Part shown: positions 19,908 through 32,011 of the stretch, in pieces
How the letters are laid out: every line of letters begins with the position of its first letter
How positions within the stretch are numbered: position 1 is the stretch's first letter
Assembly (NCBI GenBank): GCA_021792365.1
Contig: JAJYUT010000004.1
Coordinates: forward strand, 310,001-374,000
DNA from: Pseudomonadota bacterium
GTDB lineage: Bacteria; Pseudomonadota; Alphaproteobacteria; Dongiales; Dongiaceae
DNA: 64,000 nt
Direction: 5' to 3'
The notes under the pieces: generated by a model
The model's database searches: none
Told to the model about the DNA's origin: nothing
What the model saw: the letters and a program-made list of their open reading frames with translations, nothing else
Program-made: the position numbers and the translations under genes

Positions 19908-21467
19908 ATGGGGGCGGAGCGCCGGAACCGGGGCGGCGCGTTTGGCGACAGCGCGGAGGACACTTTGAACGCGAACACCACCAGGTTCCACCGCAGCCAG
20001 AGCCGCGCGGTTGCGCGGGCGGCGGCTGAGAATGCAACCGTCGGCATGTGGCTGAGGCTCGCGCTGGCCGCCGCGCTCACGATGCTGGCGTTGCTATGGA
20101 CGCAGCAGGCGTTCGCGCGATCGGCGCCGGAGAGCTTTGCCGACCTGGTTGAACAGGTGATCCCCGCCGTGGTGAACGTCTCCAGCACACAGAAGGTGCC
20201 GCAAAGCCAGCAGATGCAGGACCTGGACGAGATGTTCCGGGATTTCCTGGATCGGCGCGAGGGCCAGCCGCAACAGCGGCCGCCGCGCGGCGGAAGCTCG
20301 CTCGGCTCCGGCTTCATCATCGATCCGGCCGGCTACATCGTCACCAACAACCACGTGATCGAGGACGCCGAGGAGATCCTGGTTCTCACCCACGACAACG
20401 AGGAGCTGAAGGCCACCATCGTCGGCCGTGACGAGAAGACCGACCTGGCCCTGCTCAAGGTGGACGCGAAGCGGCCGCTGCCGGCACTCAAGTGGGGTGA
20501 TTCCGAGGCGCTCCGGATCGGCGACTGGGTGATGGCGATCGGCAATCCCTTCGGCCTGGGCGGGTCGGTCACCGCGGGCATCGTGTCGGCGCGCCAGCGC
20601 GACATCAATTCCGGACCCTACGACGACTACATCCAGACCGACGCGTCCATCAACCGCGGCAATTCCGGCGGCCCGATGTTCAACATGAACGGCGAGGTGG
20701 TGGGCATCAACACCGCGATCTTCTCGCCCTCCGGCGGCTCGGTCGGCATCGGCTTTGCCATCCCCTCGAATCTCGCCAAGCCGATCATGGCGCAGATCAA
20801 GGAGTTCGGTAAGCCGAAGCGCGGCTGGCTCGGTGTGCGCATCCAGACCGTGAGCCCCGAACTGGCGGAAGGCCTGCGGCTCAAGGAGCCGAAGGGGGCC
20901 CTGGTCGCGAGCGTCACCAAGGACGGCCCGGCGGACAAGGCCGGCATCAGGCAGGGCGACGTGGTGCTGCGGTTCGACGGCAAGGAGATCACGCAGATGC
21001 GCGGCCTGCCTCGCATCGTGGCGGAGACCGAGACCGGCAAGACCACGGACGTGGTGATCTGGCGCAAGGGCGCTGAAGTGAACCTGAGGGTCACGGTCGG
21101 CGAGCTGACCGAGGAAGCGGAGCAGAAGACCCTGGCCAGCATCGAGGCGCCGCCGAGCCCGTCGGCCACCATCGACCTGCTGGGCCTGAAGCTGTCCGCC
21201 ATCACCGATGAACTGCGCCAGAAACACCAGATTCCGGCCGATGCCGAAGGCGTCGTCGTCGTCGATGTGGCGCAGAGCGGGCCGGCGGCGGAGAAGGACA
21301 TGCGCCCCGGGGACGTGATCGCGGAGGTGGACCAGAAGGCCGTGACCTCGCCGGAAGAAGTCAGCCAGCGCGTCAAGGCCGCGCAGGACAACGGCTACCG
21401 AGTGGTCACGCTGCTGGTCAACCGCGGCGGCGAGTTCCAGTGGATCGCGCTGAAGATCACGCAATAA
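19908..21467 (+). CDS. degP: DegP/HtrA-type periplasmic serine endoprotease (Do family)
   Basis: This 519-residue protease has a membrane-targeting segment at residues 47-70 (MWLRLALAAALTMLALLW, cleavage after AFA likely), a trypsin-like domain with catalytic H149 (NNHVIED), D179 (KTDLALL) and S253 (NRGNSGGP), then two PDZ domains. It degrades or refolds misfolded envelope proteins. The start is uncertain: ATG 19908 has GAGG at good spacing, but this leaves an unusual N-region of about 46 residues before the signal helix, and ATG 20046 would give a normal signal peptide. It is convergent with the GT-DUF579 gene, five bases apart. Confidence 0.94.
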   Translation: MGAERRNRGGAFGDSAEDTLNANTTRFHRSQSRAVARAAAENATVGMWLRLALAAALTMLALLWTQQAFARSAPESFADLVEQVIPAVVNVSSTQKVPQSQQMQDLDEMFRDFLDRREGQPQQRPPRGGSSLGSGFIIDPAGYIVTNNHVIEDAEEILVLTHDNEELKATIVGRDEKTDLALLKVDAKRPLPALKWGDSEALRIGDWVMAIGNPFGLGGSVTAGIVSARQRDINSGPYDDYIQTDASINRGNSGGPMFNMNGEVVGINTAIFSPSGGSVGIGFAIPSNLAKPIMAQIKEFGKPKRGWLGVRIQTVSPELAEGLRLKEPKGALVASVTKDGPADKAGIRQGDVVLRFDGKEITQMRGLPRIVAETETGKTTDVVIWRKGAEVNLRVTVGELTEEAEQKTLASIEAPPSPSATIDLLGLKLSAITDELRQKHQIPADAEGVVVVDVAQSGPAAEKDMRPGDVIAEVDQKAVTSPEEVSQRVKAAQDNGYRVVTLLVNRGGEFQWIALKITQ

Positions 21468-21471
21468 CCGC

Positions 21472-23199
21472 TTAGAACGCGTAGCCCTTCAGCACCGCCC
21501 GGCCTTTCACTTCGACGAAGAGGCGGGCGCCGCCGAGGTATCGCTCGGCAAACGCCTGTTCGACGGGCCGTTGGCCATCGTGGACGAAGACGCACCCCCC
21601 CGGCGCCACCAGTTGGGATGCGGCGTGGATGCTTTGCATCCGACCGGGCTGGGTATCGCTATGGCCGGCGGGTCCGTCCACCAGGATGACGTCCCAGCGG
21701 CGGCTCGCAATCCCGGCTGGCAAATCCATGGCGAGTTCCGCCGGCTGATCCAGCAGCGTGCGCCATTCGGACACCTTGGTGCGGTACTGCACGTCGTGGA
21801 CGCGCGCCGTGGCGAGCCTTGCGCGCGCGTCGGCAGCCCACCGCGGATTGTCCTCAAGGAAGGCGGTGGTGCCGCCGCGGTTGACCTTCTCCCAGAAAGG
21901 TGAATCGTTGCCGCATCCGAACACCAGCAGGGCGCAGCCGGGCCTCTCGTGGATCGCGGCCACGATCGGGCGGAGTTCCACCGCTTCCAGTTGGACATTG
22001 GCGAGCGCATCGGCGCCGAGGCCAAGCTGCTCGCCAAGATCGGCGCGCAGCCGCTCGGCGAAGGTGGCGAGATGCTCCTTGAAGCGAGCCCAGGGAACGC
22101 CACTGGCATCGCCGAACGGCCAAGGGCCGCCGTCGAAGCGGCCTCTGCCGCCGAGCTCCCCCGTCAGATCGTCGAGCAAGGCCAGGAAGCGCCGGCGCTC
22201 CGGCTCGATCCTGGCGAGCGTTCTTGCCCGGATGATCTCCCTGGGGACGTTGCGTGCCCGAAGCGCGGCGACCGCATCGCGCACCGCCGCCGGCTCGGGC
22301 TCGCAGACGATGCAGTATTCGGGATCGAAGAAGACGTCGCGGCCGCCTTTCGATGGCGTGCTGACCACCGGCAACCCAGCCAGCATGTACTCCATGGAGG
22401 CGTAGCTGGAGCCTTCAATCTCGGAGAGGATGAGTCCGACGGCGGCGCGGCTGAGCGCACCATTCACCTGCTCGTGCGACATTGGAACCGGCAGGCCGTC
22501 GACCATCTCGTTCAGCAGCGCATGGTCAGGATTCCGGGCGATGGTTTCCGCATACAGGCCGCGGAACCGCTCGCGTCGCTCGGCGCTTGGATCCACATAG
22601 GCCACATAGGCAACACGCGGGACAGCGGCGGCCAGTTCATGGCGCTTCACCGGCATGAAGCGGGCATTGTAGACCGCATCGAATTCCACCTCGGCATGCG
22701 CAAGCGGGCGGAAGATTCGGTCTGAGACCATGAAGTTCTTGTTGAGGAAGATGGCGGGCAGGCCGACTTCCTGCAGCAGCGCCGTCTCCGCGGGCGTGTT
22801 GCAGATGAAACGGAAGCGATGATTCGGATAGTGCCCGACGTGATCGAGGAATTCCCGCCTGATCGTTTGCGGTGGCCCGTGACGCTCTATGGACCAGGTC
22901 GGAAAGATCACGAAACCTGCTTTGCTGTTGCCGTAGTGACGGGCAAATGCGCTCGCAATCCCTAGATTCTCGTGACGGGAAATGCCCGCGAGCAAGACCG
23001 GGGGCTCGGCCGACAGCAGACGCGCCGGCCCGAAGCCGCCCAGGTCGCGCGGCTTTTGCGTGGCGCGGCGGTGTGCGTGGCGCCGCCCCATAGCCATGGT
23101 GCCGCGCCGCTTCTTGGGACCCTTCGGCCCGGCATCGCGCCCGAGTGCACGCTCCAGGCGTTTTCTGATGGCGCGTAGTATGAGCTTCTTGAGCCGCAA
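21472..23199 (-). CDS. Fusion: GT-B glycosyltransferase plus DUF579/GXM-like methyltransferase domain
   Basis: This protein has about 575 residues. Residues 65-345 look like a GT-B glycosyltransferase, with a donor-site block EGSSYASMEYMLAGLPVVSTPSKGG at 262-286. Residues 405-575 match the plant DUF579/GXM family that 4-O-methylates glucuronic acid in xylan: LLVFGCGNDSPFW, GGTTAFLED, YRTKVSEW, WDVILVDGPAGHSDTQPGRM, CVFVHDGQRPVE, the same blocks in the same order. This suggests a glycan enzyme that adds a sugar and methylates it or a neighbour. The N-terminus is basic. The start is placed at TTG 23199 after AGGA; ATG 23097 is an alternative. It is divergent from the GT2 gene, and these two genes interrupt the usual degP-serB neighbourhood. 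Confidence 0.78.
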   Translation of the reverse strand: MRLKKLILRAIRKRLERALGRDAGPKGPKKRRGTMAMGRRHAHRRATQKPRDLGGFGPARLLSAEPPVLLAGISRHENLGIASAFARHYGNSKAGFVIFPTWSIERHGPPQTIRREFLDHVGHYPNHRFRFICNTPAETALLQEVGLPAIFLNKNFMVSDRIFRPLAHAEVEFDAVYNARFMPVKRHELAAAVPRVAYVAYVDPSAERRERFRGLYAETIARNPDHALLNEMVDGLPVPMSHEQVNGALSRAAVGLILSEIEGSSYASMEYMLAGLPVVSTPSKGGRDVFFDPEYCIVCEPEPAAVRDAVAALRARNVPREIIRARTLARIEPERRRFLALLDDLTGELGGRGRFDGGPWPFGDASGVPWARFKEHLATFAERLRADLGEQLGLGADALANVQLEAVELRPIVAAIHERPGCALLVFGCGNDSPFWEKVNRGGTTAFLEDNPRWAADARARLATARVHDVQYRTKVSEWRTLLDQPAELAMDLPAGIASRRWDVILVDGPAGHSDTQPGRMQSIHAASQLVAPGGCVFVHDGQRPVEQAFAERYLGGARLFVEVKGRAVLKGYAF

Positions 23200-23296
23200 G
23201 GCGGAGGTCCTGGTATAGTGCCGGCCGGCGGTGGTGGGCGGTCGCCGAATCGTTCTTACCAAATTCCTTGGTGGCGCATTTTGGGGGAGAATCGCG

Positions 23297-23371
23297 ATGA
23301 AGGACAAGTTGCCAAGTCTGGCCTGGAGTGGCCAGCAAACGGCACCCAGCGAGCCCTCGCCCGTATGCTGA
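23297..23371 (+). other. Short upstream reading frame overlapping the GT2 start
   Basis: An ATG at 23297 follows a strong GGGGGAGA ribosome-binding site and opens a 24-codon frame (MKDKLPSLAWSG...) that ends with TGA at 23369-23371, overlapping the proposed GT2 start at 23365. The GT2 start has no good site of its own, so translation of the short frame may couple to it. Alternatively, the GT2 protein begins upstream in another frame (TTG at 23281). It is seen in sequence only. Confidence 0.4.
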
Positions 23372-24456
23372 CTCAATTCGCCGGCGTTCGGCCGCCACGG
23401 GTCGCGGTCGTGATCGGCTGCCACGATCAGGCGGCCTATGTCGAGGCGGCGATCCGCTCCGTCGCGGCGCAGAGCTACCAGGATTTCGAATGCGTCGTCA
23501 TCGACGACAGCTCCAGCGACGGCAGTTCCGGCCAGATCCAGGAGACGCTCGCGTCGCTCGGGGATGCCCGCTTTCGCGCCATCCTGCGCAGCGAGAACGG
23601 CGGCCAGATGGTGACCATGCTGGAGGGGCTGGATGCCACGTCCGGCCCGTTGATTGCCTTTCTCGATGCCGACGACCTCTGGCATCCGGCGTTCCTGGAG
23701 CGGCATGTCCTGGCGCACCTGTCGGAGCAGGGCGTGGCCGCGGTGTCGTGCTCGAACCTTGCCGTCATTGACGCAGAGGGCGTTCAACTTTCCGGCGGCC
23801 GGCCGAACTTCATCGGCGGCGACCCCCGAAGATCGCCCGGCAAGCACAAGTTCCGGGAGGAGAAGCTCGACACCGAAACACGCCTGTTCGTCGAGCGGGA
23901 CATTGTTGACCGCTGGCTCTGGTCTGCGACCTCGGCCATGATGTTCCGTCGTGTCGTCATCGACATCCTTCGCCCCGCCCGTCCGGAGCGCCTGCGCATC
24001 TGCACGGACCATTATCTCGCCAGGGCGAGCCACATGCTCGGCGGTACTGTCCGCATCGAGCGCAGCCTGGGCTGCCACCGGCTGCATAGCGGCAACGGGC
24101 TCGCCCGCAACAGGGTGCTCGGCGACAGGACCGCGCTCGGCCGGCCGCCCGAGGAGATCATCGCTGCCTCTCGCGAGGCGTTCGTCGAGCGTCTGTGCAG
24201 CATGGCGGAGGAGCTCTGCGCGATGCTGCCGCCCGCCTACCTTCGCAAGCTGCTGGTGGCGAATGCCGGGCCGGAGGGCGCGTCCGCGCTGGCGAAGTCC
24301 AGTGCCGGCGCAAGATTCATCATGTCTACCAAGTCGCAGCCGGGCTCCGGCGAGGCTCCGCCGCCAGTCCGCCCCCAGGCCAAGCCGCGCGTCAGGCGCC
24401 ACCGCCTGGCCGACTGGATGATGCCAGGACGCAATCGCGCGAAGACATCGGACTAG
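23365..24456 (+). CDS. Glycosyltransferase family 2
   Basis: This protein of about 363 residues has a GT-A fold: VAVVIGCHDQAAYVEAAIRSV at residues 13-33, VVIDDSSSDGS at 44-54 and the metal-binding DXD as FLDADDLW at 99-106. The C-terminal third is helical and basic. It transfers sugars in cell-surface glycan synthesis; donor and acceptor are unknown. The ATG at 23365 begins the family region but lacks a clear Shine-Dalgarno sequence. A short frame with a strong site overlaps it. It is convergent with serB. Confidence 0.85.
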   Translation: MLTQFAGVRPPRVAVVIGCHDQAAYVEAAIRSVAAQSYQDFECVVIDDSSSDGSSGQIQETLASLGDARFRAILRSENGGQMVTMLEGLDATSGPLIAFLDADDLWHPAFLERHVLAHLSEQGVAAVSCSNLAVIDAEGVQLSGGRPNFIGGDPRRSPGKHKFREEKLDTETRLFVERDIVDRWLWSATSAMMFRRVVIDILRPARPERLRICTDHYLARASHMLGGTVRIERSLGCHRLHSGNGLARNRVLGDRTALGRPPEEIIAASREAFVERLCSMAEELCAMLPPAYLRKLLVANAGPEGASALAKSSAGARFIMSTKSQPGSGEAPPPVRPQAKPRVRRHRLADWMMPGRNRAKTSD

Positions 24457-24470
24457 CGAGACGCCGCGGG

Positions 24471-25370
24471 TCAATCCCGCGTCACGAAATCCGCGCGCTT
24501 GTAGCCCTGCAGATAGAGCAGCCCGGTTGGCCCGGCATAGTCCAGCCACACGGGAACCGCCTGCTTCACCTTGGGCTTGCCGCAGAAGGCGATGCCCAGG
24601 CCGGCCTGCTTCAGCATCGGGATGTCGTTGGAGCCGTCGCCGATCGCGAGGGTCTCCGGCTGCGCCAGGCCGCGCTCCGCGGCGAGCCGGCGCAGCGCCT
24701 CCACTTTGCCGGCGGGATCGATGATCGGCGGCGGAATGCGCCCGCTGAGCCTGCCGTCCACCACCTCCAGGTCGTTGGCGATATCGCAATCGAAGCCGAT
24801 CAGCGCGCGCACGCGGCTGGTGAAATAGGTGAAGCCGCCGGAGACCAGGGCAGTGTAGGCGCCGTGGGCGCGCATGGTGGCGATGGCGATCTTCATGCCG
24901 GGTGTCGGCTCGACCTTGCTCCAGGTCTTGGCGAGGGCATCGAAGGGCAGGCCGCGCATCAGCTCCATGCGCGCGATCAAGGTGTCGGTGAAGCTCATCA
25001 GACCGTTGACCGACTGGAGCGTCAGGTTGTCGATCTCCGCCTTGTGAGGCGTGAAGGTGGAAAGCTCATCCAGCGTCTCGCCGATGATGGCGGTCGCATC
25101 CATGTCGGACAGCAGCAGCTTCTTCCGCCGCCCCGCCGCACGCAGGACGTTGACGTCGACCGGAACATCGATCAGGCGCCGCCGGATCTCCTCCAGCGCC
25201 GCGACCTCATCGCCCTCGAACGGTATTTCCCCCGCGCGCTCCGCATCAAGCCAGATCAGCGGCTTCGTTTGCGCGCCGGCGGCCTGCAGGCCGTGATTGA
25301 CCCGCTCGATCAAGGCCGGTGTAAGCTCCGCCGCATCGGGAGCGCAAATGAGCGACAATACGAACGTCAT
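24471..25370 (-). CDS. serB: Phosphoserine phosphatase
   Basis: This 299-residue HAD phosphatase carries out the last step of serine synthesis. HAD motif I is SDMDATAI (nucleophile D89, acid D91), motif II is ALVSGGFTYF, and motif IV is IGDGSNDIPML. The N-terminal 80 residues correspond to the ACT-like region seen in proteobacterial SerB. The start at 25370 begins MTFVLSLICAPD; a longer frame to 25511 overlaps miaA and lacks similarity. Its 5' end overlaps that of divergent miaA by 23 bp, a tight divergent arrangement common in alphaproteobacteria. Confidence 0.95.
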   Translation of the reverse strand: MTFVLSLICAPDAAELTPALIERVNHGLQAAGAQTKPLIWLDAERAGEIPFEGDEVAALEEIRRRLIDVPVDVNVLRAAGRRKKLLLSDMDATAIIGETLDELSTFTPHKAEIDNLTLQSVNGLMSFTDTLIARMELMRGLPFDALAKTWSKVEPTPGMKIAIATMRAHGAYTALVSGGFTYFTSRVRALIGFDCDIANDLEVVDGRLSGRIPPPIIDPAGKVEALRRLAAERGLAQPETLAIGDGSNDIPMLKQAGLGIAFCGKPKVKQAVPVWLDYAGPTGLLYLQGYKRADFVTRD

Positions 25371-26379
25371 GACGAGCGGGGGTATAAGCGACGGGACGGG
25401 GGGGCACAAGCCGGTCGTGGTCGTCGCCGGCCCCACGGCGGGCGGCAAGTCCGCGCTGGCGGCCCGCCTGGCGCGCGAATTCGGCGGCATCGTCGTCAAT
25501 GCGGATTCCATGCAGGTTTATCGCGACCTGCCGGTCCTGACCGCTCAGCCAGATCCCGCGGAGATGTCTGCCGTGCCGCATCGGCTCTATGGGTTTCTGG
25601 CGCTCAACGATGTGTGCTCGGCGGAGCGCTGGGCGATGCTGGCGCGGAGCGAAATCGACGCGGCGCATGGCGCGGGCAAGCTGCCGATCCTGTGCGGCGG
25701 CACCGGCTTCTACCTGCGTGCGCTGATGCAAGGCTTCTCGCCGATGCCGGGCGTGCCGGCGGAGGTACGCCAAGCGGCGCGTGACCTGCTGGATGAGATC
25801 GGATCGGCCGCCTTGCGCGAGCGCTTGGCGGCCGGCGATCCGGAGAGCGCCGCGCGGCTGCATGCCAATGACCGCCAGCGCATCGTGCGCGCCTGGGAAG
25901 TGCTGCAGGCGACCGGCACGCCGCTCTCCGCGTGGCAGAAGCTGCCGCCGACCGCGCCAGGCGATCTCCAGTTCCTCTCCCTTGTGGTGCTGCCCGAGCG
26001 CGCGGCGCTCTATCGCGCCTGCGACCGGCGCTTCCTCGCCATGCTGGAGCGCGGGGCTGTGGCCGAGGTGCGGCGCGTGCTCGAGCGCCGCCCCGGTCTC
26101 TACCGGCCGGACCGAGCGCCGCCGGAAGGCGGCGCCAAGGCGCTCGGCTTCTGGGCCTTGGCCCGGCATGCCTGGGAGGGCTCGGAGGTCACCGGAGAAA
26201 CCGTCGCCGCAGTGCAGCAGCAGACCCGGAATTATGCCAAACGACAGATGACCTGGTTGCGCAATCAAATGCCAGATGGGAATTTTATAACTCCAGAGCA
26301 GCTTGATATGCAATTTTCAGAAAGTAACTATGCAGGAATCCGCCAGAAAATTCGCGGTTTCCTGTTGACCGGGGGGTGA
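25348..26379 (+). CDS. miaA: tRNA dimethylallyltransferase
   Basis: This 343-residue MiaA adds a dimethylallyl group to A37 of tRNAs reading UNN codons. The P-loop GPTAGGKSALAARLA, the VNADSMQVYRDLPVLTAQP block, the GGTGFYLRAL motif and the C-terminal RNYAKRQMTWLRNQ are all present. The ATG at 25348 has GGGAG five bases upstream; an ATG at 25369 is also possible. It leads into the ilv operon after 89 bp. Confidence 0.96.
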   Translation: MSDNTNVMTSGGISDGTGGHKPVVVVAGPTAGGKSALAARLAREFGGIVVNADSMQVYRDLPVLTAQPDPAEMSAVPHRLYGFLALNDVCSAERWAMLARSEIDAAHGAGKLPILCGGTGFYLRALMQGFSPMPGVPAEVRQAARDLLDEIGSAALRERLAAGDPESAARLHANDRQRIVRAWEVLQATGTPLSAWQKLPPTAPGDLQFLSLVVLPERAALYRACDRRFLAMLERGAVAEVRRVLERRPGLYRPDRAPPEGGAKALGFWALARHAWEGSEVTGETVAAVQQQTRNYAKRQMTWLRNQMPDGNFITPEQLDMQFSESNYAGIRQKIRGFLLTGG

Positions 26380-26468
26380 TCAGCCACTAGGTTCCGCCGG
26401 CCCGTGGCGGAAAAGGCCGCGCGGCAGCTATTTTTGCATCGTAGAGCGGGCGGGAAGGAGCGCTTGCC

Positions 26469-28229
26469 ATGGCGACGGAACCCATCACTGGCGCGGATAT
26501 CGTGATAAGAGCCCTGGTGGATCAGGGCGTTGAGGTCATTTTCGGATATCCCGGCGGGGCCGTCCTTCCGCTCTATGACGCGCTATTCAAGCAGAACCAG
26601 ATCCGCCACATCCTGGTCCGGCATGAGCAGGCTGCGGTTCATGCCGCAGAGGGTTATGCGCGCTCGACCGGCAAGGTGGGCGTGGTGCTGGTGACGTCCG
26701 GCCCGGGCGCGACCAATGCGGTCACCGGCCTGACCGACGCGCTGATGGATTCCGTGCCGGTCGTGTGCCTGACCGGGCAGGTGCCGACGCACCTGATCGG
26801 TAACGACGCGTTCCAGGAAGCCGATACGACCGGCATCACCCGGCCGGTCACCAAGCACAATTACCTGGTCAAGTCGATCACCGACCTGTCGCGCGTGGTC
26901 CACGAGGCGTTCCACGTCGCGCGCAGCGGCCGCCCAGGCCCGGTGGTGGTCGACCTGCCCAAGGACATCCAGCAGGCGAAGCACGAATACGCCAATCACG
27001 CCAATCAGCGGCACCGCTCCTACAACCCTCAGGTAAAGCCGGATCGCGCGCTGATCGAGCGTGCGGTCGAGATGATGGCCCAGGCCCAGCGGCCGCTGTT
27101 CTATATCGGCGGCGGCGTGGTCAACTCCGGCCCGGCGGCCTCACAGATGCTGACCGAGCTCGTGCGCCTGACGGGCTTTCCCTGCACGCAGACGCTGATG
27201 GGCCTGGGCGCCTTCCCGGCGTCGGACCCGCTCTCGCTCGGCATGGTCGGCATGCACGGCATGTACGAATCCAATCACGCGATGCATGACTGCGACCTGA
27301 TGATCAATATCGGCGCGCGGTTCGACGACCGCGTGACGGGAAGGCTGACGGCGTTCTCGCCGGGCTCGAAGAAGATTCACGTCGACATCGATCCATCCTC
27401 CATCAACAAGAACATCCATGTCGACCTCGCGATCGTGGGCGATGTCGGCCACGTGGTGGAGGACATGCTGCGCGTGTGGAAGGCGCGCCAGGCGAAGCCG
27501 AACGGCAAGGCGCTGGCCGGCTGGTGGGACCAGATCAGCAAGTGGCGCGCGCGCGAATGCCTGCGCTATCGCCCATCCGACGAGGTGATAAAGCCGCAAT
27601 ACGCGCTGCAGCGTCTCTACGACGCGGTGAAGGGCCGCGACTTCTACATCACGACCGAAGTCGGCCAGCACCAGATGTGGGCCGCCCAGTTCATCAAGTT
27701 CGAGAAGCCCAACCACTGGCTGACCTCCGGCGGGCTCGGCACGATGGGCTATGGCCTGCCGGCGGCGATCGGCGTGCAGATCGCGCATCCCGAGGCATTG
27801 GTCATCGACGTGGCCGGCGAAGCCTCGATCCTCATGAACATCCAGGAGATGTCGACCGCGGCGCAGTATCGCCTGCCGGTGAAGATCTTCATCATGAACA
27901 ACCGCTGGATGGGCATGGTGCGCCAGTGGCAGGAACTGCTCCACGGCGGGCGCTATTCCGAGAGCTACAGCGACGCGCTGCCGGATTTCGTGAAGCTGGC
28001 GGACGCGTTCGGCTGGACCGGCCTGCGCGCGACCAAGCCCGCGGAGATGGACGATATCATTAAAACCATGATCGAGACGCCGGGTCCGGTGATCGTCGAT
28101 GTCGCGGTCGATGAGAAGGAGAACTGCTTCCCGATGATTCCGTCGGGCTCGGCCCACAACGAGATGCTCCTGGGACCGGAGGATCAGAGGGAAAGCCCGA
28201 TCTCCGAAGAAGGGATGGTGCTGGTGTGA
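26469..28229 (+). CDS. ilvB: Acetolactate synthase, large (catalytic) subunit
   Basis: This 586-residue ThDP enzyme condenses pyruvate (or pyruvate and 2-oxobutyrate) in the first common step of valine, leucine and isoleucine synthesis. The N-terminal ThDP-PYR region (FGYPGGAVLPLYDAL, conserved glutamate in VRHEQAAVHAAEGYAR), the central FAD-binding domain (NIGARFDDRVTGRL) and the C-terminal ThDP-PP region (AGEASILMNIQEMST, MNNRWMGMVRQWQ) are complete. The stop overlaps the GTG start of ilvN (GTGA), so the two subunits are coupled. Confidence 0.97.
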   Translation: MATEPITGADIVIRALVDQGVEVIFGYPGGAVLPLYDALFKQNQIRHILVRHEQAAVHAAEGYARSTGKVGVVLVTSGPGATNAVTGLTDALMDSVPVVCLTGQVPTHLIGNDAFQEADTTGITRPVTKHNYLVKSITDLSRVVHEAFHVARSGRPGPVVVDLPKDIQQAKHEYANHANQRHRSYNPQVKPDRALIERAVEMMAQAQRPLFYIGGGVVNSGPAASQMLTELVRLTGFPCTQTLMGLGAFPASDPLSLGMVGMHGMYESNHAMHDCDLMINIGARFDDRVTGRLTAFSPGSKKIHVDIDPSSINKNIHVDLAIVGDVGHVVEDMLRVWKARQAKPNGKALAGWWDQISKWRARECLRYRPSDEVIKPQYALQRLYDAVKGRDFYITTEVGQHQMWAAQFIKFEKPNHWLTSGGLGTMGYGLPAAIGVQIAHPEALVIDVAGEASILMNIQEMSTAAQYRLPVKIFIMNNRWMGMVRQWQELLHGGRYSESYSDALPDFVKLADAFGWTGLRATKPAEMDDIIKTMIETPGPVIVDVAVDEKENCFPMIPSGSAHNEMLLGPEDQRESPISEEGMVLV

Positions 28230-28789
28230 CGCGCGCGATTCCGTTGCGTCGTCGCGATCCGGCCAAGAAGGGGGCTGAAGGGGTGCAGCAGCAGATCGAG
28301 CGTCATACGATTTCGGTGATGGTGGACAACGAGGCCGGCGTCCTGGCGCGCGTCATCGGCCTGTTCTCCGGACGCGGCTACAATATTGAAAGCCTGACCG
28401 TCGCCGAAGTCGATGCGCAGCGCCATTTCTCGCGCATCACCATCGTCACCAGCGGCACGCCGATGATCATCGAGCAGATCAAGAACCAATTGCGCCGCCT
28501 GGTGCCGGTCCATCGGGTCAGCGATCTGACCATCGATGGGCCTTCGCTCGAGCGCGAGCTTATTCTGGTGAAGGTCAACGGAACCGGCGAGAAGCGCGTT
28601 GAATCCCTGCGCATCGCCGACATCTTCCGAGCGCGGGTCGTGGATTCGACGATCGAATCCTTCGTGTTCGAGATGACCGGCTCGACCGAAAAGCTGAATG
28701 CCTTCATCAACCTGATGCAGCCGCTGGGCCTGGTCGAGGTGTCGCGCACCGGCGTGGTCGCGATCGCGCGCGGCTCGGAAGCGATCTAG
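28226..28789 (+). CDS. ilvN: Acetolactate synthase, small (regulatory) subunit
   Basis: This 187-residue regulatory subunit has an N-terminal ACT domain (TISVMVDNEAGVLARVIGLFSGRGYNIESLTV) and the conserved C-terminal dimerisation region. It confers feedback inhibition by valine on the catalytic subunit. It starts at GTG 28226, overlapping the ilvB stop. The N-terminal 20 basic residues precede the ACT domain, as in many alphaproteobacteria; a start further downstream would lose the coupling. Confidence 0.96.
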   Translation: MTRAIPLRRRDPAKKGAEGVQQQIERHTISVMVDNEAGVLARVIGLFSGRGYNIESLTVAEVDAQRHFSRITIVTSGTPMIIEQIKNQLRRLVPVHRVSDLTIDGPSLERELILVKVNGTGEKRVESLRIADIFRARVVDSTIESFVFEMTGSTEKLNAFINLMQPLGLVEVSRTGVVAIARGSEAI

Positions 28790-28799
28790 GAAGACTGCG

Positions 28800-30504
<1,705 letters not shown>

Positions 30505-30531
30505 TCGGCGAGGACGCCAGTTGATCCGGCT

Positions 30532-30561
30532 GCGAGGGCCGATCGCTCCATCGGCCCTCGC
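30532..30561 (+). terminator. Hairpin terminator after ilvC
   Basis: This is a perfect 12-bp stem, GCGAGGGCCGAT paired with ATCGGCCCTCGC around a six-base loop (CGCTCC), 28 bp downstream of the ilvC stop codon. No long T-run follows, so it may act with Rho, but its position is right to end the ilvB-ilvN-lysE-ilvC transcript. Confidence 0.75.
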
Positions 30562-31890
<1,329 letters not shown>

Positions 31891-32011
31891 CCACGATCGG
31901 CTAGCATGGCCGCAGTTTTCCTTTGCGGCCATGGTCAGCCTGTGGAAAAATTGCAGAACGAACGGGATTTCAAGGCCTTGGCGGCTTGCGTGAATTCCCG
32001 GAGGGTGGAAC

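Noticed and set aside
24195-25784. A 529-codon plus-strand frame across serB
   Set aside because: It is a shadow of serB and the start of miaA; serB has complete HAD motifs on the other strand.
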